A DNA stretch of 7,758 bases from Candidatus Omnitrophota bacterium (GTDB lineage: Bacteria > Omnitrophota > Gorgyraeia > Aquiviventales > Aquiviventaceae). The translations under genes and the position numbers were made by a program. Below, one piece after another: positions 1 to 5,659 of this stretch. Every line of letters starts with the position of its first letter. The first letter of the stretch is position 1. The DNA is taken from NCBI GenBank assembly GCA_016206585.1, contig JACQRE010000122.1, forward strand, positions 1-7,758, in the 5' to 3' direction. The notes below the pieces were generated by a model that saw only the letters and a list, made by a program, of their open reading frames with translations, was not told the DNA's origin and ran no database searches.

Positions 1-19
1 GGTGCGGATAGTGCGTCAT
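1..19 (-). CDS. 5' end of a minus-strand gene, possibly an insertion-sequence transposase
   Basis: On the minus strand an ATG at 19-17 opens a frame reading M-T-H-Y-P-H before the window ends. A GGAGG ribosome binding site lies at 30-26, six bases before the ATG, which is why I call a start here. Only six codons are visible, so the product cannot be identified. The repeated motifs at 60-107 resemble the terminal repeats of an IS21-type element, whose first gene starts close to the end and reads inward. That would make this a transposase (istA-like), but this is inference from context only. It could equally be any divergently transcribed gene. Confidence 0.35.
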
Positions 20-59
20 GGTCCACCTCCAGACGCACCACCCTACACCCCGCCAAAGC

Positions 60-107
60 GGACAGATCACGAATTATGACTACCGGACATATCACGAATT
101 ATCGACA
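60..107. repeat. Two 18-base direct repeats; candidate insertion-sequence terminus
   Basis: GGACA(G/T)ATCACGAATTAT occurs at 60-77 and 85-102, with 17 of 18 bases identical and a 25-base period. The core CACGAATT appears a third time at 112-119. Read from the right on the minus strand, the segment begins TGTCGATAATTCGTGAT, ending at base 107 with ACA on the plus strand. Multiple repeated transposase-binding sites behind a TGT end are typical of IS21-family termini, and the minus-strand start at 19 lies at a plausible distance inside. The repeats are directly visible. The insertion-sequence reading is an inference, because no transposase sequence and no opposite end are in the window. Alternatively they are regulator sites upstream of the fur promoter. 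Confidence 0.5.
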
Positions 108-122
108 CCCGCACGAATTTCC

Positions 123-150
123 TTGACACACCTCGCCGTGCCGCTATAAT
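123..150 (+). promoter_or_regulatory. Sigma-70-type promoter of the fur iron-uptake operon
   Basis: A consensus -35 TTGACA at 123-128 and a consensus -10 TATAAT at 145-150 are separated by 16 bases. Both hexamers match the consensus perfectly in otherwise GC-rich DNA. Transcription would start near 157, giving a leader of roughly 195 bases before the fur ATG. It is the only convincing promoter seen before the seven-gene operon. Confidence 0.85.
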
Positions 151-159
151 TTTCTTTAC

Positions 160-176
160 TTGAGACTGAGTCTCAA
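160..176. promoter_or_regulatory. Fur-type operator (7-1-7 inverted repeat)
   Basis: TTGAGACTGAGTCTCAA is a perfect inverted repeat with 8-base arms around one central G. Its TGAGACT-G-AGTCTCA core has the 7-1-7 geometry of Fur-family boxes (compare TGATAAT-N-ATTATCA). It begins 10 bases after the -10 box, so it covers the predicted transcription start, where bound repressor blocks initiation. Because fur is the first gene downstream, this predicts iron-dependent autorepression of fur and the whole operon. The half-site is G/C-substituted relative to the enterobacterial consensus, so direct binding by this Fur is inferred. Confidence 0.75.
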
Positions 177-207
177 ATAAGTCTGTCCGAGGCCTCCAGC
201 ACAGCCC

Positions 208-264
208 ATGATCCCACCACCTGCGTCGGCCACGCCGGTGGCGTGGCGGCGAGGCGAAACATAG
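208..264 (+). CDS. Possible 18-residue leader peptide upstream of fur
   Basis: An ATG at 208 opens an 18-codon frame ending in TAG at 262-264: MIPPPASATPVAWRRGET. It lies wholly inside the fur leader and spans the left arm of the closing stem (211-227) and hairpin 229-247. Codons 3-5 are three consecutive prolines (CCA CCA CCT), a well-known ribosome-slowing motif. A ribosome held there would keep the left arm from pairing with the fur ribosome binding site. No good Shine-Dalgarno sits in front; the nearest GAGG is about 15 bases away. Translation is therefore uncertain, and the frame may be chance. Confidence 0.2.
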   Translation: MIPPPASATPVAWRRGET

Positions 265-354
265 TGAGCACGATGACGGAATGGTCCAACACGCCGTATG
301 CGCTCGGCCGCCTCGCCACGGCGGCATGCCGCCGTGAGACGCAGGTGGGGGGAT
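211..354 (+). promoter_or_regulatory. Structured fur leader masking the ribosome binding site and start codon
   Basis: Bases 211-227 pair with 338-354 (16 of 17; the one mismatch is A216 against G349). The right arm contains the fur ribosome binding site (AGGTGGGGGG, 343-352) and the first two bases of its ATG. On the same dyad axis, 248-256 pair with 309-317. Each arm carries its own hairpin: 229-236 with 240-247 around a GGT loop, and the palindrome at 317-336. The middle (257-308) can form a weaker stem from 266-269/302-305 and 276-279/293-296. The result is a symmetric four-way-junction fold of 144 bases inside the predicted transcript. Folding would block fur translation, so a translational switch is plausible. 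No known riboswitch class is recognised. Alternatively it is a small palindromic mobile element. The pairing is seen; the function is inferred. Confidence 0.6.
317..336. repeat. Perfect 20-base palindrome before the fur ribosome binding site
   Basis: CACGGCGGCATGCCGCCGTG is identical to its reverse complement over all 20 bases. In RNA it would fold as a GC-rich hairpin with a CATG loop, ending a few bases before the fur ribosome binding site. As DNA it could extrude a cruciform or bind a dimeric protein. It forms the right-hand side hairpin of the 211-354 structure. No T-tract follows, so it is not an intrinsic terminator. Confidence 0.7.
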
Positions 355-832
355 GAAGCGGTTCGTCGAAGTCGAGCAGCTCTTGCGCACCAAAGGGGTG
401 CGCCTGACCGACCAGCGCCGGCTGGTCCTGCGGCGCGCCGTCGCCTACCTCCACTTCACCGCCGAGGAGCTGGTGAAGGACGTCCAGGTCATCGATCCGT
501 CCGTGGCCCGCGGGACCGTCTATCGGACGCTCGCCCTGCTGCATGAGGCCGGGGTGGTGGAGAAGCACGACTTCCGCTACGGGCCGCCCAACTACGAAGT
601 GACCTTTGCCAAGGCCCACCACGACCACCTCATGTGCGTCCAGTGCGGGGAGATCATCGAGTTCCAGGAGCCGCGCGTCGAGGTCCTGCAGGACCAAGTC
701 GTCAAGCGGTACGGCTACCAGCTCCTCTCCCATACGCACAAGCTGTACGGCCTGTGCGGAGCCTGCCAGCGGGCGCATCCCAAGCGGGCCCACGGCCATC
801 CCCACCTCCACGTCGAGGAGGTCGTCGCCTGA
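353..832 (+). CDS. fur: Fur family iron-responsive transcriptional repressor
   Basis: This is a cytoplasmic, metal-dependent DNA-binding repressor of 159 residues, slightly longer than E. coli Fur (148). The N-terminal winged helix covers about residues 1-83 and includes the recognition segment R-G-T-V-Y-R-T-L at 53-60. The dimerisation domain follows. The hallmark H-H-D-H-L at 89-93 is present, and by alignment to E. coli Fur the regulatory metal ligands H89, D91, E110 and H127 are kept. A structural zinc site is indicated by two CxxC pairs (C95/C98 and C135/C138). The C-terminus is His-rich (HPKRAHGHPHLH), a possible extra metal-binding tail. The ATG at 353 follows a G-rich Shine-Dalgarno that lies in the leader stem. 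It heads the iron operon and sits behind a Fur-type operator, so autoregulation is expected. The context favours Fur over Zur or PerR, although sequence alone cannot exclude them. Confidence 0.93.
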   Translation: MKRFVEVEQLLRTKGVRLTDQRRLVLRRAVAYLHFTAEELVKDVQVIDPSVARGTVYRTLALLHEAGVVEKHDFRYGPPNYEVTFAKAHHDHLMCVQCGEIIEFQEPRVEVLQDQVVKRYGYQLLSHTHKLYGLCGACQRAHPKRAHGHPHLHVEEVVA

Positions 833-833
833 T

Positions 834-1034
834 ATGACCGCTGCCCCGGCAATCGATCCCCACCTGCTGCAACAGATCTCGGAGGCGATCCGCTCCATCC
901 GCTACGGGACGGTGCAGATCACGGTTCACAACGCCCAGGTGGTCCAGATCGACAAAGTGGAACGCGTCCGTCTTACACACACCGCGCCAGGCGACCGGAC
1001 CTCCGGAGTCTCTCGGCCGACACACGGGCCCTGA
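834..1034 (+). CDS. YezD-family (DUF2292) small protein
   Basis: This is a 66-residue protein whose ATG lies one base after the fur stop codon, so translation is very likely coupled. Residues about 14-47 contain the pattern I-S-E-A-I-R-S-I-R-Y-G-T-V-Q-I-T-V-H-N followed by V-V-Q-I-D-K-V-E-R-V-R-L. That matches my recollection of the YezD/DUF2292 family, short proteins of unknown function found in many bacteria. No signal peptide, transmembrane segment or cysteine is visible, so it is predicted cytoplasmic. The last 18 or so residues (polar, P/T/R-rich) look disordered. Its place between fur and the receptor suggests a role in iron or sulfur metabolism or its control, but this is inference from position only. 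The start was chosen for its tight spacing and because the family domain begins soon after it. Confidence 0.82.
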   Translation: MTAAPAIDPHLLQQISEAIRSIRYGTVQITVHNAQVVQIDKVERVRLTHTAPGDRTSGVSRPTHGP

Positions 1035-1049
1035 GCCCCGGAGGGTTTC

Positions 1050-3164
1050 ATGCACGGTTCGACAGGTTACCGGACCATCCTCGTGGCGTTGGCGGTACTG
1101 TGCGGTTCGCCGGCGGCGCGGGCGGACGATAGGACGCCGGTCCGGTTGGAGGAAGTGACGGTCACTGCGGAGGAGTTGGGCCGGGGACCGTTCCTGCCCG
1201 ACGTCACGGACACCCGCATCCTGGCGGGCAAGAAGACGGCGGTCATCGATCTGGAAACCCAGCCATCCATCCTCAACAACAACTACCGGCAACTGTTCGC
1301 CGGGACGCCCGGGTTGGTCGTGAGCGAAGAGACGACACCGCTGCTGAGCGTGGGCTACCGTGGGCTGGAGCCGCACCGCGCGCAGTTCACCCAGGTGCTG
1401 AAAGACGGCGTGCCGATCCACGCTGAGCTCTTCGGGTATCCGGAAGCCTACTACGTGCCGCCGCTGCAGAGCATCGACCGCGTCGAATTCATCCATGGCG
1501 GGGCCGCGCTGATGTACGGCCCGCAGCCGGGCGGGGCGCTGAACTTCGTGACCAAAGCCCCGCCGGCCGGTACGCCGTTGGCCGCCTACACCGAAAACAG
1601 CTTCGGCACGGATGAGTTGTTCTCGACCTACACCGGCGTGGGCGGGACCGCCGGCCCGCTGGGCTACCTGGGCTATGTGCATGAGCGGGAAGGGAACGGG
1701 TTCCGCCAGGGCAACAGCGATTTCGAGGTGCTCGGCGGCGGCACGAAGGTGGTGCTGGAGCCGCGCCCGGACTCCCGCCTGACGCTCACCTACGACGAGT
1801 ACCACGAGGAGCACGGGGAGCCCGGAGGGTTGACCAAGGCGGTGGCCGACAGCGACGGGCGCGACCGCACCACGCGGTTCCACGACCGCTTCCGGCTGGA
1901 GCGCTACTACGGCGCGCTGCGCTACGACCGGGACTTCGGGGAGCAGACCCGGCTGGAGTTCCGGACCTTCGGCGGCCATTACCGCCGCTACAGCAAGCGG
2001 CAGGACGGCAACGTCTTCGGCGGAGCGCCCACCGGCACGACCAACTCGATCGAGGAACAGGACTTCTACACCTTCGGGATGGAGCCGAGGGTCCGCCACA
2101 CCTACGATGCGTTCGGCCAGGAGGGCCACGCGCTGACCGTCGGGCTGCTCAGCTACTTCGCCGACTCTCCGCGCGAGGATCAGCGCGGGGCAACCCCTGG
2201 GCAAGACACCGGCTCGCTGCGCAACCGCAGCGAACGGAGCATGCAGTACCTCTCGCTGTTCGCCGAGCACCTCACTCGGCTGGGCCGCCTCGCCATCACG
2301 CCCGGCGTGCGGCTGGAGCACATCTGGCAGCACGTGACGGAGGACGTGAACGCGAGCAAGACCACGGTGCCGCTGGGCGACGTGGACGAGTTCGATTTCG
2401 TGCCGCTGTTCGGCGTGGGGGCGGCGTATGACCTGGCCGGCTCGGCCCGGGCGTACGCGAACCTCTCCCAGGGCTACCGGCCGAAGATCTTCACGCAGGC
2501 GGTGCCGACCGGCAGCGGCAACGTTGTCAACGACGACCTGGAGCCCGGCGACAGCTGGACGTTCGACGCGGGGTTCCGGGGCGAGGTGGCGGAGGCGATC
2601 CGGTGGGATGCGAACTACTTCCTGATGCGGTTCGACAACCAGATCGGGACGTCCGGTAACACGGTGGAGAACGTCGGCGACACCCGGCACCAGGGGATCG
2701 AGCTGAGCGTGGAGGCCGACCTCATCCGCGCCGCCGACCGGTTCGCGGGCACCACCTGGCGGTCCCACATCGGCTCGTTCAGCCCGTACCTCGCGCTCAT
2801 GCTGCTGGACGCCACGTTCATCAAGGGTCCCCAGGACGGGAAGACGCCCCAGTACGCGCCGCAGTACACGCTACGGCTGGGCGCGCAGTACACCTTCCAG
2901 GACCGCGTGCAGCTCGCCCTGGGCAGCACGTTCGTGGACGACCACTTCGCGGACGACGCCAACACCGCGAACCGCACGGTGCCGTCGTACAAGGTGTGGG
3001 ACCTGACGGGGGAAGTGCGTCTCTGGAAGGAGTACGTGACGCTCTTGGGAGGTATCAACAACCTGTTCGACGAGCGGTACTACGCGCGGATCCGCAACGA
3101 CGGGATCGATCCTGCGTACGAGCGGAACCTGTACGGCGGCGTGCGCGTCGGCGTGAAGTTCTAA
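1050..3164 (+). CDS. TonB-dependent outer-membrane receptor, FecA-like ferric chelate type
   Basis: This outer-membrane beta-barrel of 704 residues imports ferric chelates using TonB energy. A signal peptide spans about residues 1-25 (hydrophobic core ILVALAVLCG, cleavage likely after A-R-A). A TonB-box-like segment EEVTVTA follows at about 34-40. The plug domain runs from about 60 to 170 and includes V-L-K-D-G-V-P-I (116-123), I-D-R-V-E-F-I-H-G-G (142-151) and M-Y-G-P-Q-P-G-G-A-L-N-F-V-T (155-168), which resemble FecA-type receptors. The barrel fills the rest and ends in a terminal Phe, the usual outer-membrane assembly signal. There is no N-terminal signalling (STN) domain, so surface signalling to a sigma factor is not expected. 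GGAGGG lies six bases before the ATG, and the gene begins 15 bases after the YezD stop. Iron as cargo is supported by the Fur operator and FTR1. The exact chelate (citrate, siderophore or other) cannot be told. Confidence 0.92.
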   Translation: MHGSTGYRTILVALAVLCGSPAARADDRTPVRLEEVTVTAEELGRGPFLPDVTDTRILAGKKTAVIDLETQPSILNNNYRQLFAGTPGLVVSEETTPLLSVGYRGLEPHRAQFTQVLKDGVPIHAELFGYPEAYYVPPLQSIDRVEFIHGGAALMYGPQPGGALNFVTKAPPAGTPLAAYTENSFGTDELFSTYTGVGGTAGPLGYLGYVHEREGNGFRQGNSDFEVLGGGTKVVLEPRPDSRLTLTYDEYHEEHGEPGGLTKAVADSDGRDRTTRFHDRFRLERYYGALRYDRDFGEQTRLEFRTFGGHYRRYSKRQDGNVFGGAPTGTTNSIEEQDFYTFGMEPRVRHTYDAFGQEGHALTVGLLSYFADSPREDQRGATPGQDTGSLRNRSERSMQYLSLFAEHLTRLGRLAITPGVRLEHIWQHVTEDVNASKTTVPLGDVDEFDFVPLFGVGAAYDLAGSARAYANLSQGYRPKIFTQAVPTGSGNVVNDDLEPGDSWTFDAGFRGEVAEAIRWDANYFLMRFDNQIGTSGNTVENVGDTRHQGIELSVEADLIRAADRFAGTTWRSHIGSFSPYLALMLLDATFIKGPQDGKTPQYAPQYTLRLGAQYTFQDRVQLALGSTFVDDHFADDANTANRTVPSYKVWDLTGEVRLWKEYVTLLGGINNLFDERYYARIRNDGIDPAYERNLYGGVRVGVKF

Positions 3165-3174
3165 GGAGTGCGTC

Positions 3175-3801
3175 ATGTGGCACTGGTTTCTGAAAGGCGG
3201 CCCGGTCATGTGGCCGCTGCTGGTCTGCTCCATCGTGGCGCTGGCCGCCATGATTGAGCGACTCCTCTTCTGGCTGCGCGAGCGGCGCAGCCGGGATCCG
3301 CAGCTCATCCACAAGCTGCTCCACCTCACCGAGCGCGGCCTCTTTGATCAGGCGATCGAGGCGGCGAAGGAGAGCCGGGATGCGGTGGCGCGGATCCTGA
3401 TGAACGGCCTCTCCCACCACCATTTTTCGCTCGAAGGCGCGCTCGAGGTCACGGTGCAGGCGGAGCTGCGGCGCATGAAGCGCTCGCTCGGGCTGCTCGA
3501 CACCATCATCACCATCGCGCCGCTCCTGGGGATTTTCGGCACGGTGACCGGGATCCTGGTGGCGTTCGGCGCGCTCGAGGGGCGCATCCCCGACCCGAAG
3601 ATCGTGGCTACGGGGATTGCGCAGGCGGTCATCACCACGGTCGCGGGGTTGGCCATCGCCATCCCCACCGTGATCGCCTACAACTGGTTCTGCGCGCAGG
3701 TGGAAGAGGCCGCGAGCCACATCTCGACGCAGGTAACGAACTTCCAGATCCTCTATCAGAAAGGGAAGGCCAGGGATGCTGGTGAAGCCGTTTACCGCTA
3801 A
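3175..3801 (+). CDS. exbB: ExbB/TolQ/MotA-family proton channel subunit
   Basis: This inner-membrane protein of 208 residues forms, with ExbD, the proton-driven motor that energises TonB. Three transmembrane helices are visible: about 11-33, 106-131 and 148-173. A large cytoplasmic segment between the first two holds the charged helix around residues 34-104. The family signature A-P-L-L-G-I-F-G-T-V-T-G-I lies at 115-127, and the third helix carries T-T-V-A-G-L-A-I-A-I-P. The start is fixed by AAGGAG at 3163-3168, which overlaps the receptor stop codon and is six bases from the ATG. Co-location with TonB and the receptor supports ExbB over TolQ or MotA. The 3' end overlaps exbD by 26 bases. 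Confidence 0.93.
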   Translation: MWHWFLKGGPVMWPLLVCSIVALAAMIERLLFWLRERRSRDPQLIHKLLHLTERGLFDQAIEAAKESRDAVARILMNGLSHHHFSLEGALEVTVQAELRRMKRSLGLLDTIITIAPLLGIFGTVTGILVAFGALEGRIPDPKIVATGIAQAVITTVAGLAIAIPTVIAYNWFCAQVEEAASHISTQVTNFQILYQKGKARDAGEAVYR

Positions 3802-4183
3802 GCGGCCCCGCGTCGAGATGGTGCCGCTTATCGACATGTTCTTCCTGCTGCTGGTCTTCTTCATCTTCGGCGTCTTCTCCCTGACGATGCAGCAGGGCAT
3901 CCTCGTCGAGCTGCCCGAGGCGGCGACGGCTGCGGCCACACGCAATGAGGCGCTGACGGTCTCGCTGGATGCGAGCGGCGGCCTCTTCCTGAATCACGCC
4001 CCCGTGTCGCTGGCGGCGTTGCCCGCCCAACTGGCAGCGGCCCGAGGCCGCCTGAAGGACCCGGTGGTCGTCATCAACGCGGATCGGGCGGTCAGCCACG
4101 GGGCGGTGGTGTCCGTCTTGGACGTGGTCCGGCAGACGGGGTTGCAGCGGGTGTCCTTCCAGGTGGAGACGGTGAACCGATGA
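3776..4183 (+). CDS. exbD: ExbD/TolR-family TonB-motor subunit
   Basis: This 135-residue partner of ExbB has one transmembrane helix and a periplasmic domain. The helix (about 16-38) begins V-P-L-I-D-M-F-F-L-L-L-V-F-F, and its Asp20 corresponds to the essential proton-carrying Asp25 of E. coli ExbD. The periplasmic domain (about 45-135) ends with the usual V-V-I-N-A-D-R-A and V-L-D-V-V-R-Q-T-G pattern. The ATG lies inside the exbB 3' end, preceded by a purine-rich AGGCCAGGG stretch, giving a 26-base overlap and probable translational coupling. A start further downstream would remove the basic N-terminus ahead of the helix, so this one is preferred. The stop overlaps the tonB start as ATGA. 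Confidence 0.92.
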   Translation: MLVKPFTAKRPRVEMVPLIDMFFLLLVFFIFGVFSLTMQQGILVELPEAATAAATRNEALTVSLDASGGLFLNHAPVSLAALPAQLAAARGRLKDPVVVINADRAVSHGAVVSVLDVVRQTGLQRVSFQVETVNR

Positions 4184-4719
4184 CGCCCCAGTTCCGGTGG
4201 GCGATGGGGTGTTCCATCGGCCTCCACGTCTTGGCGCTCACCGGCATGCCTTGGCTGGCGAAGCCCCCGGCCTTCGACGTCGAGCGTGCTCCTACCAGCA
4301 TGGAGCTCTACTTCGTCGCGCCGCCCCCCCCTGCGCCGGTTGATTCCGCGCCGCAGATCACCGAGCCGTTGCCGGAGCTGGTCCCCCAGACGATCATCTC
4401 CGAGGCGCGTCGGGGTGCGGAGGCGGATGTGCTGCCGGATTACTTGCGCAACCCGCCGCCGGTCTATCCACGGACCGCCCGCGAGCAGGGCTATGAAGGC
4501 ACGGTGGTCCTGGAGGTCGAGGTACTGGCTTCCGGACGCTGCGGGGCGATGAACATCCTCAGCTCCTCCGGGTACAGGATGCTGGATGACGCGGCGGTGT
4601 CCGCGGTCCGCAGATGGGTGTTCCGTCCAGCCAGGCGATGGCGCGAGCCGGTGCCTTTTTGGGTGGAGATCCCAATTACCTTTCGCTTGATGGATGCCCA
4701 AGGAGGTTTCGATGGCTGA
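4180..4719 (+). CDS. tonB: TonB energy-transducing protein (short linker)
   Basis: This 179-residue protein links the ExbBD motor to the receptor. An N-terminal membrane anchor at about 8-26 contains S-I-G-L-H-V, with His16 matching the conserved S-x-x-x-H of TonB anchors. A proline-rich periplasmic linker follows at about 47-70 (APPPPAP and TEPLPELVP). The C-terminal TonB domain (about 91-171) is clear: N-P-P-P-V-Y-P-R-T-A-R-E-Q-G-Y-E-G-T-V-V, then S-S-S-G-Y-R-M-L-D-D-A-A and W-V-F-R-P-A. The linker is short and lacks the long Glu-Pro/Lys-Pro repeats of E. coli TonB (239 residues). The start overlaps the exbD stop (ATGA), and the end overlaps the FTR1 gene by eight bases. Confidence 0.92.
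   Translation: MTPQFRWAMGCSIGLHVLALTGMPWLAKPPAFDVERAPTSMELYFVAPPPPAPVDSAPQITEPLPELVPQTIISEARRGAEADVLPDYLRNPPPVYPRTAREQGYEGTVVLEVEVLASGRCGAMNILSSSGYRMLDDAAVSAVRRWVFRPARRWREPVPFWVEIPITFRLMDAQGGFDG
4700..4706 (+). promoter_or_regulatory. Ribosome binding site that sets the FTR1 start
   Basis: AAGGAGG lies inside the 3' end of tonB, five bases before the ATG at 4712. An in-frame ATG at 4694 precedes this site and has no comparable ribosome binding site, so 4712 is the better start. Confidence 0.8.
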
Positions 4720-5596
4720 CGGGACGGTGATGGCGACCCTAGTGATCGTGTTTCGCGAGGCGTTGGAGGCGGGCCTCATCGTGGGGATCATCCTGACGGT
4801 GATGGCCCGGCTGCGCGCGATGCGCTACAGCCCGGCGGTGTGGTTGAGCGTGGCGGCCGCGGTGGGGGCCAGCTTCCTGGCCGGATGGGGCCTGAGTCGC
4901 ATGACCCAAGCCATGCAGGGGCGGTGGGAGACGATCATCGAGGGGGTGATCTCGCTGGCGGCCTGCGGGGTGCTCACCTACATGGTGTTCTGGATGGACC
5001 GGCAGGCCCGGCGCATCCGGCCGGAGATCGAGACGCGCATCGAGGCGGCCGTCAGCCGCGAGGAGCTGTCCGCGTTCATCCTCCTGCCGTTCCTCGCGGT
5101 GTTCCGCGAGGGCGCGGAGACGGTGCTGTTCCTCAAGGCGGTGGCGATGCAGAGTTCGGGTGCGGTGTCGCTGGCCGGAGGGCTCTTGGGGGCGTCGCTG
5201 GCGGTGGGGGTGACGGCCGCCATCTTCCTGGGCGGCCGGCGGGTGCCGCTCAAGCCGCTGTTCCAGTCCACCGGCGTCCTGTTGCTGCTGATCGCCGCCG
5301 GGCTGCTCGCCTACGGCCTGCACGAGCTCGAGGAATTGGGCTGGGTGCCAGGCCTGATCTCCCCGGTCTGGAACATCAACCACATGCTGAACGAGAAAGA
5401 GGGGCTCGGCGCCTTCCTGAAGGCGCTGTTCGGCTACAACGGTAACCCCTCGCTGACCGAGGTCGCCGCCTACTTGACCTACCTAGCTGTGGTCCTGACG
5501 GCGCTGCGGCGGCGGATGACGCCGAACACCCCGCCGCCTTCCACGCCACCCCCGTCCGGCGGAAGCCCGCAGCCGGCGGCGGTCCCCTCGGCGTAA
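4712..5596 (+). CDS. FTR1-family iron permease
   Basis: This polytopic inner-membrane iron transporter has 294 residues from the chosen start. The two diagnostic R-E-x-x-E motifs are present: R-E-A-L-E at 15-19 in the first helix and R-E-G-A-E at 132-136, the iron-translocation signature of Ftr1p/EfeU. Hydrophobic helices lie at about 7-32, 42-62, 74-95, 119-145, 150-174, 186-203 and 248-265. This fits the usual seven-helix topology, with a charged loop at 96-118. The C-terminus is a proline/serine-rich tail (271-294) with no known role. FTR1 proteins normally work with a ferroxidase or EfeO/EfeB partners, none of which is visible here. Instead it closes a TonB operon, where it would be the inner-membrane step for iron delivered by the receptor. 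The 5' end overlaps tonB by eight bases. No intrinsic terminator was found after the stop. Confidence 0.9.
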   Translation: MADGTVMATLVIVFREALEAGLIVGIILTVMARLRAMRYSPAVWLSVAAAVGASFLAGWGLSRMTQAMQGRWETIIEGVISLAACGVLTYMVFWMDRQARRIRPEIETRIEAAVSREELSAFILLPFLAVFREGAETVLFLKAVAMQSSGAVSLAGGLLGASLAVGVTAAIFLGGRRVPLKPLFQSTGVLLLLIAAGLLAYGLHELEELGWVPGLISPVWNINHMLNEKEGLGAFLKALFGYNGNPSLTEVAAYLTYLAVVLTALRRRMTPNTPPPSTPPPSGGSPQPAAVPSA

Positions 5597-5650
5597 CGCG
5601 TCCCCCGCGCTTCCCAAGAGCTCCTAACCACCTCCCGGCCAACCGGTTCG

Positions 5651-5659
5651 TGTTATAAT
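5651..5659 (+). promoter_or_regulatory. Extended -10 promoter of nadE
   Basis: TGTTATAAT is a perfect extended -10 element (TGn-TATAAT). No good -35 is seen about 17 bases upstream, which is usual for extended -10 promoters. Transcription would start near 5666, only about 15 bases before the nadE ATG. The palindrome AACCGGTT (5641-5648) directly upstream could be an operator, but this is speculative. Confidence 0.65.

Noticed and set aside
211..354. An integron attC site in the fur leader.
   Set aside because: The ends lack the GTTRRRY/RYYYAAC core sites, the arms carry internal hairpins unlike attC, and no integrase or cassette structure is seen.
702..2768. A 688-residue open frame on the minus strand opposite the TonB-dependent receptor.
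   Set aside because: It is a shadow of GC-rich codon use: low-complexity R/A/V/P/H composition, no recognisable domain, no ribosome binding site, and it crosses three well-supported plus-strand genes.
4694..4711. ATG at 4694 as the FTR1 start.
   Set aside because: The strong AAGGAGG at 4700-4706 lies after it and is correctly spaced for the ATG at 4712.
4739..5383. Minus-strand open frame opposite the FTR1 gene, and similar antisense frames across exbD, tonB and nadE.
   Set aside because: These are Q/H/R-rich translations without motifs, fully covered by recognised plus-strand families.
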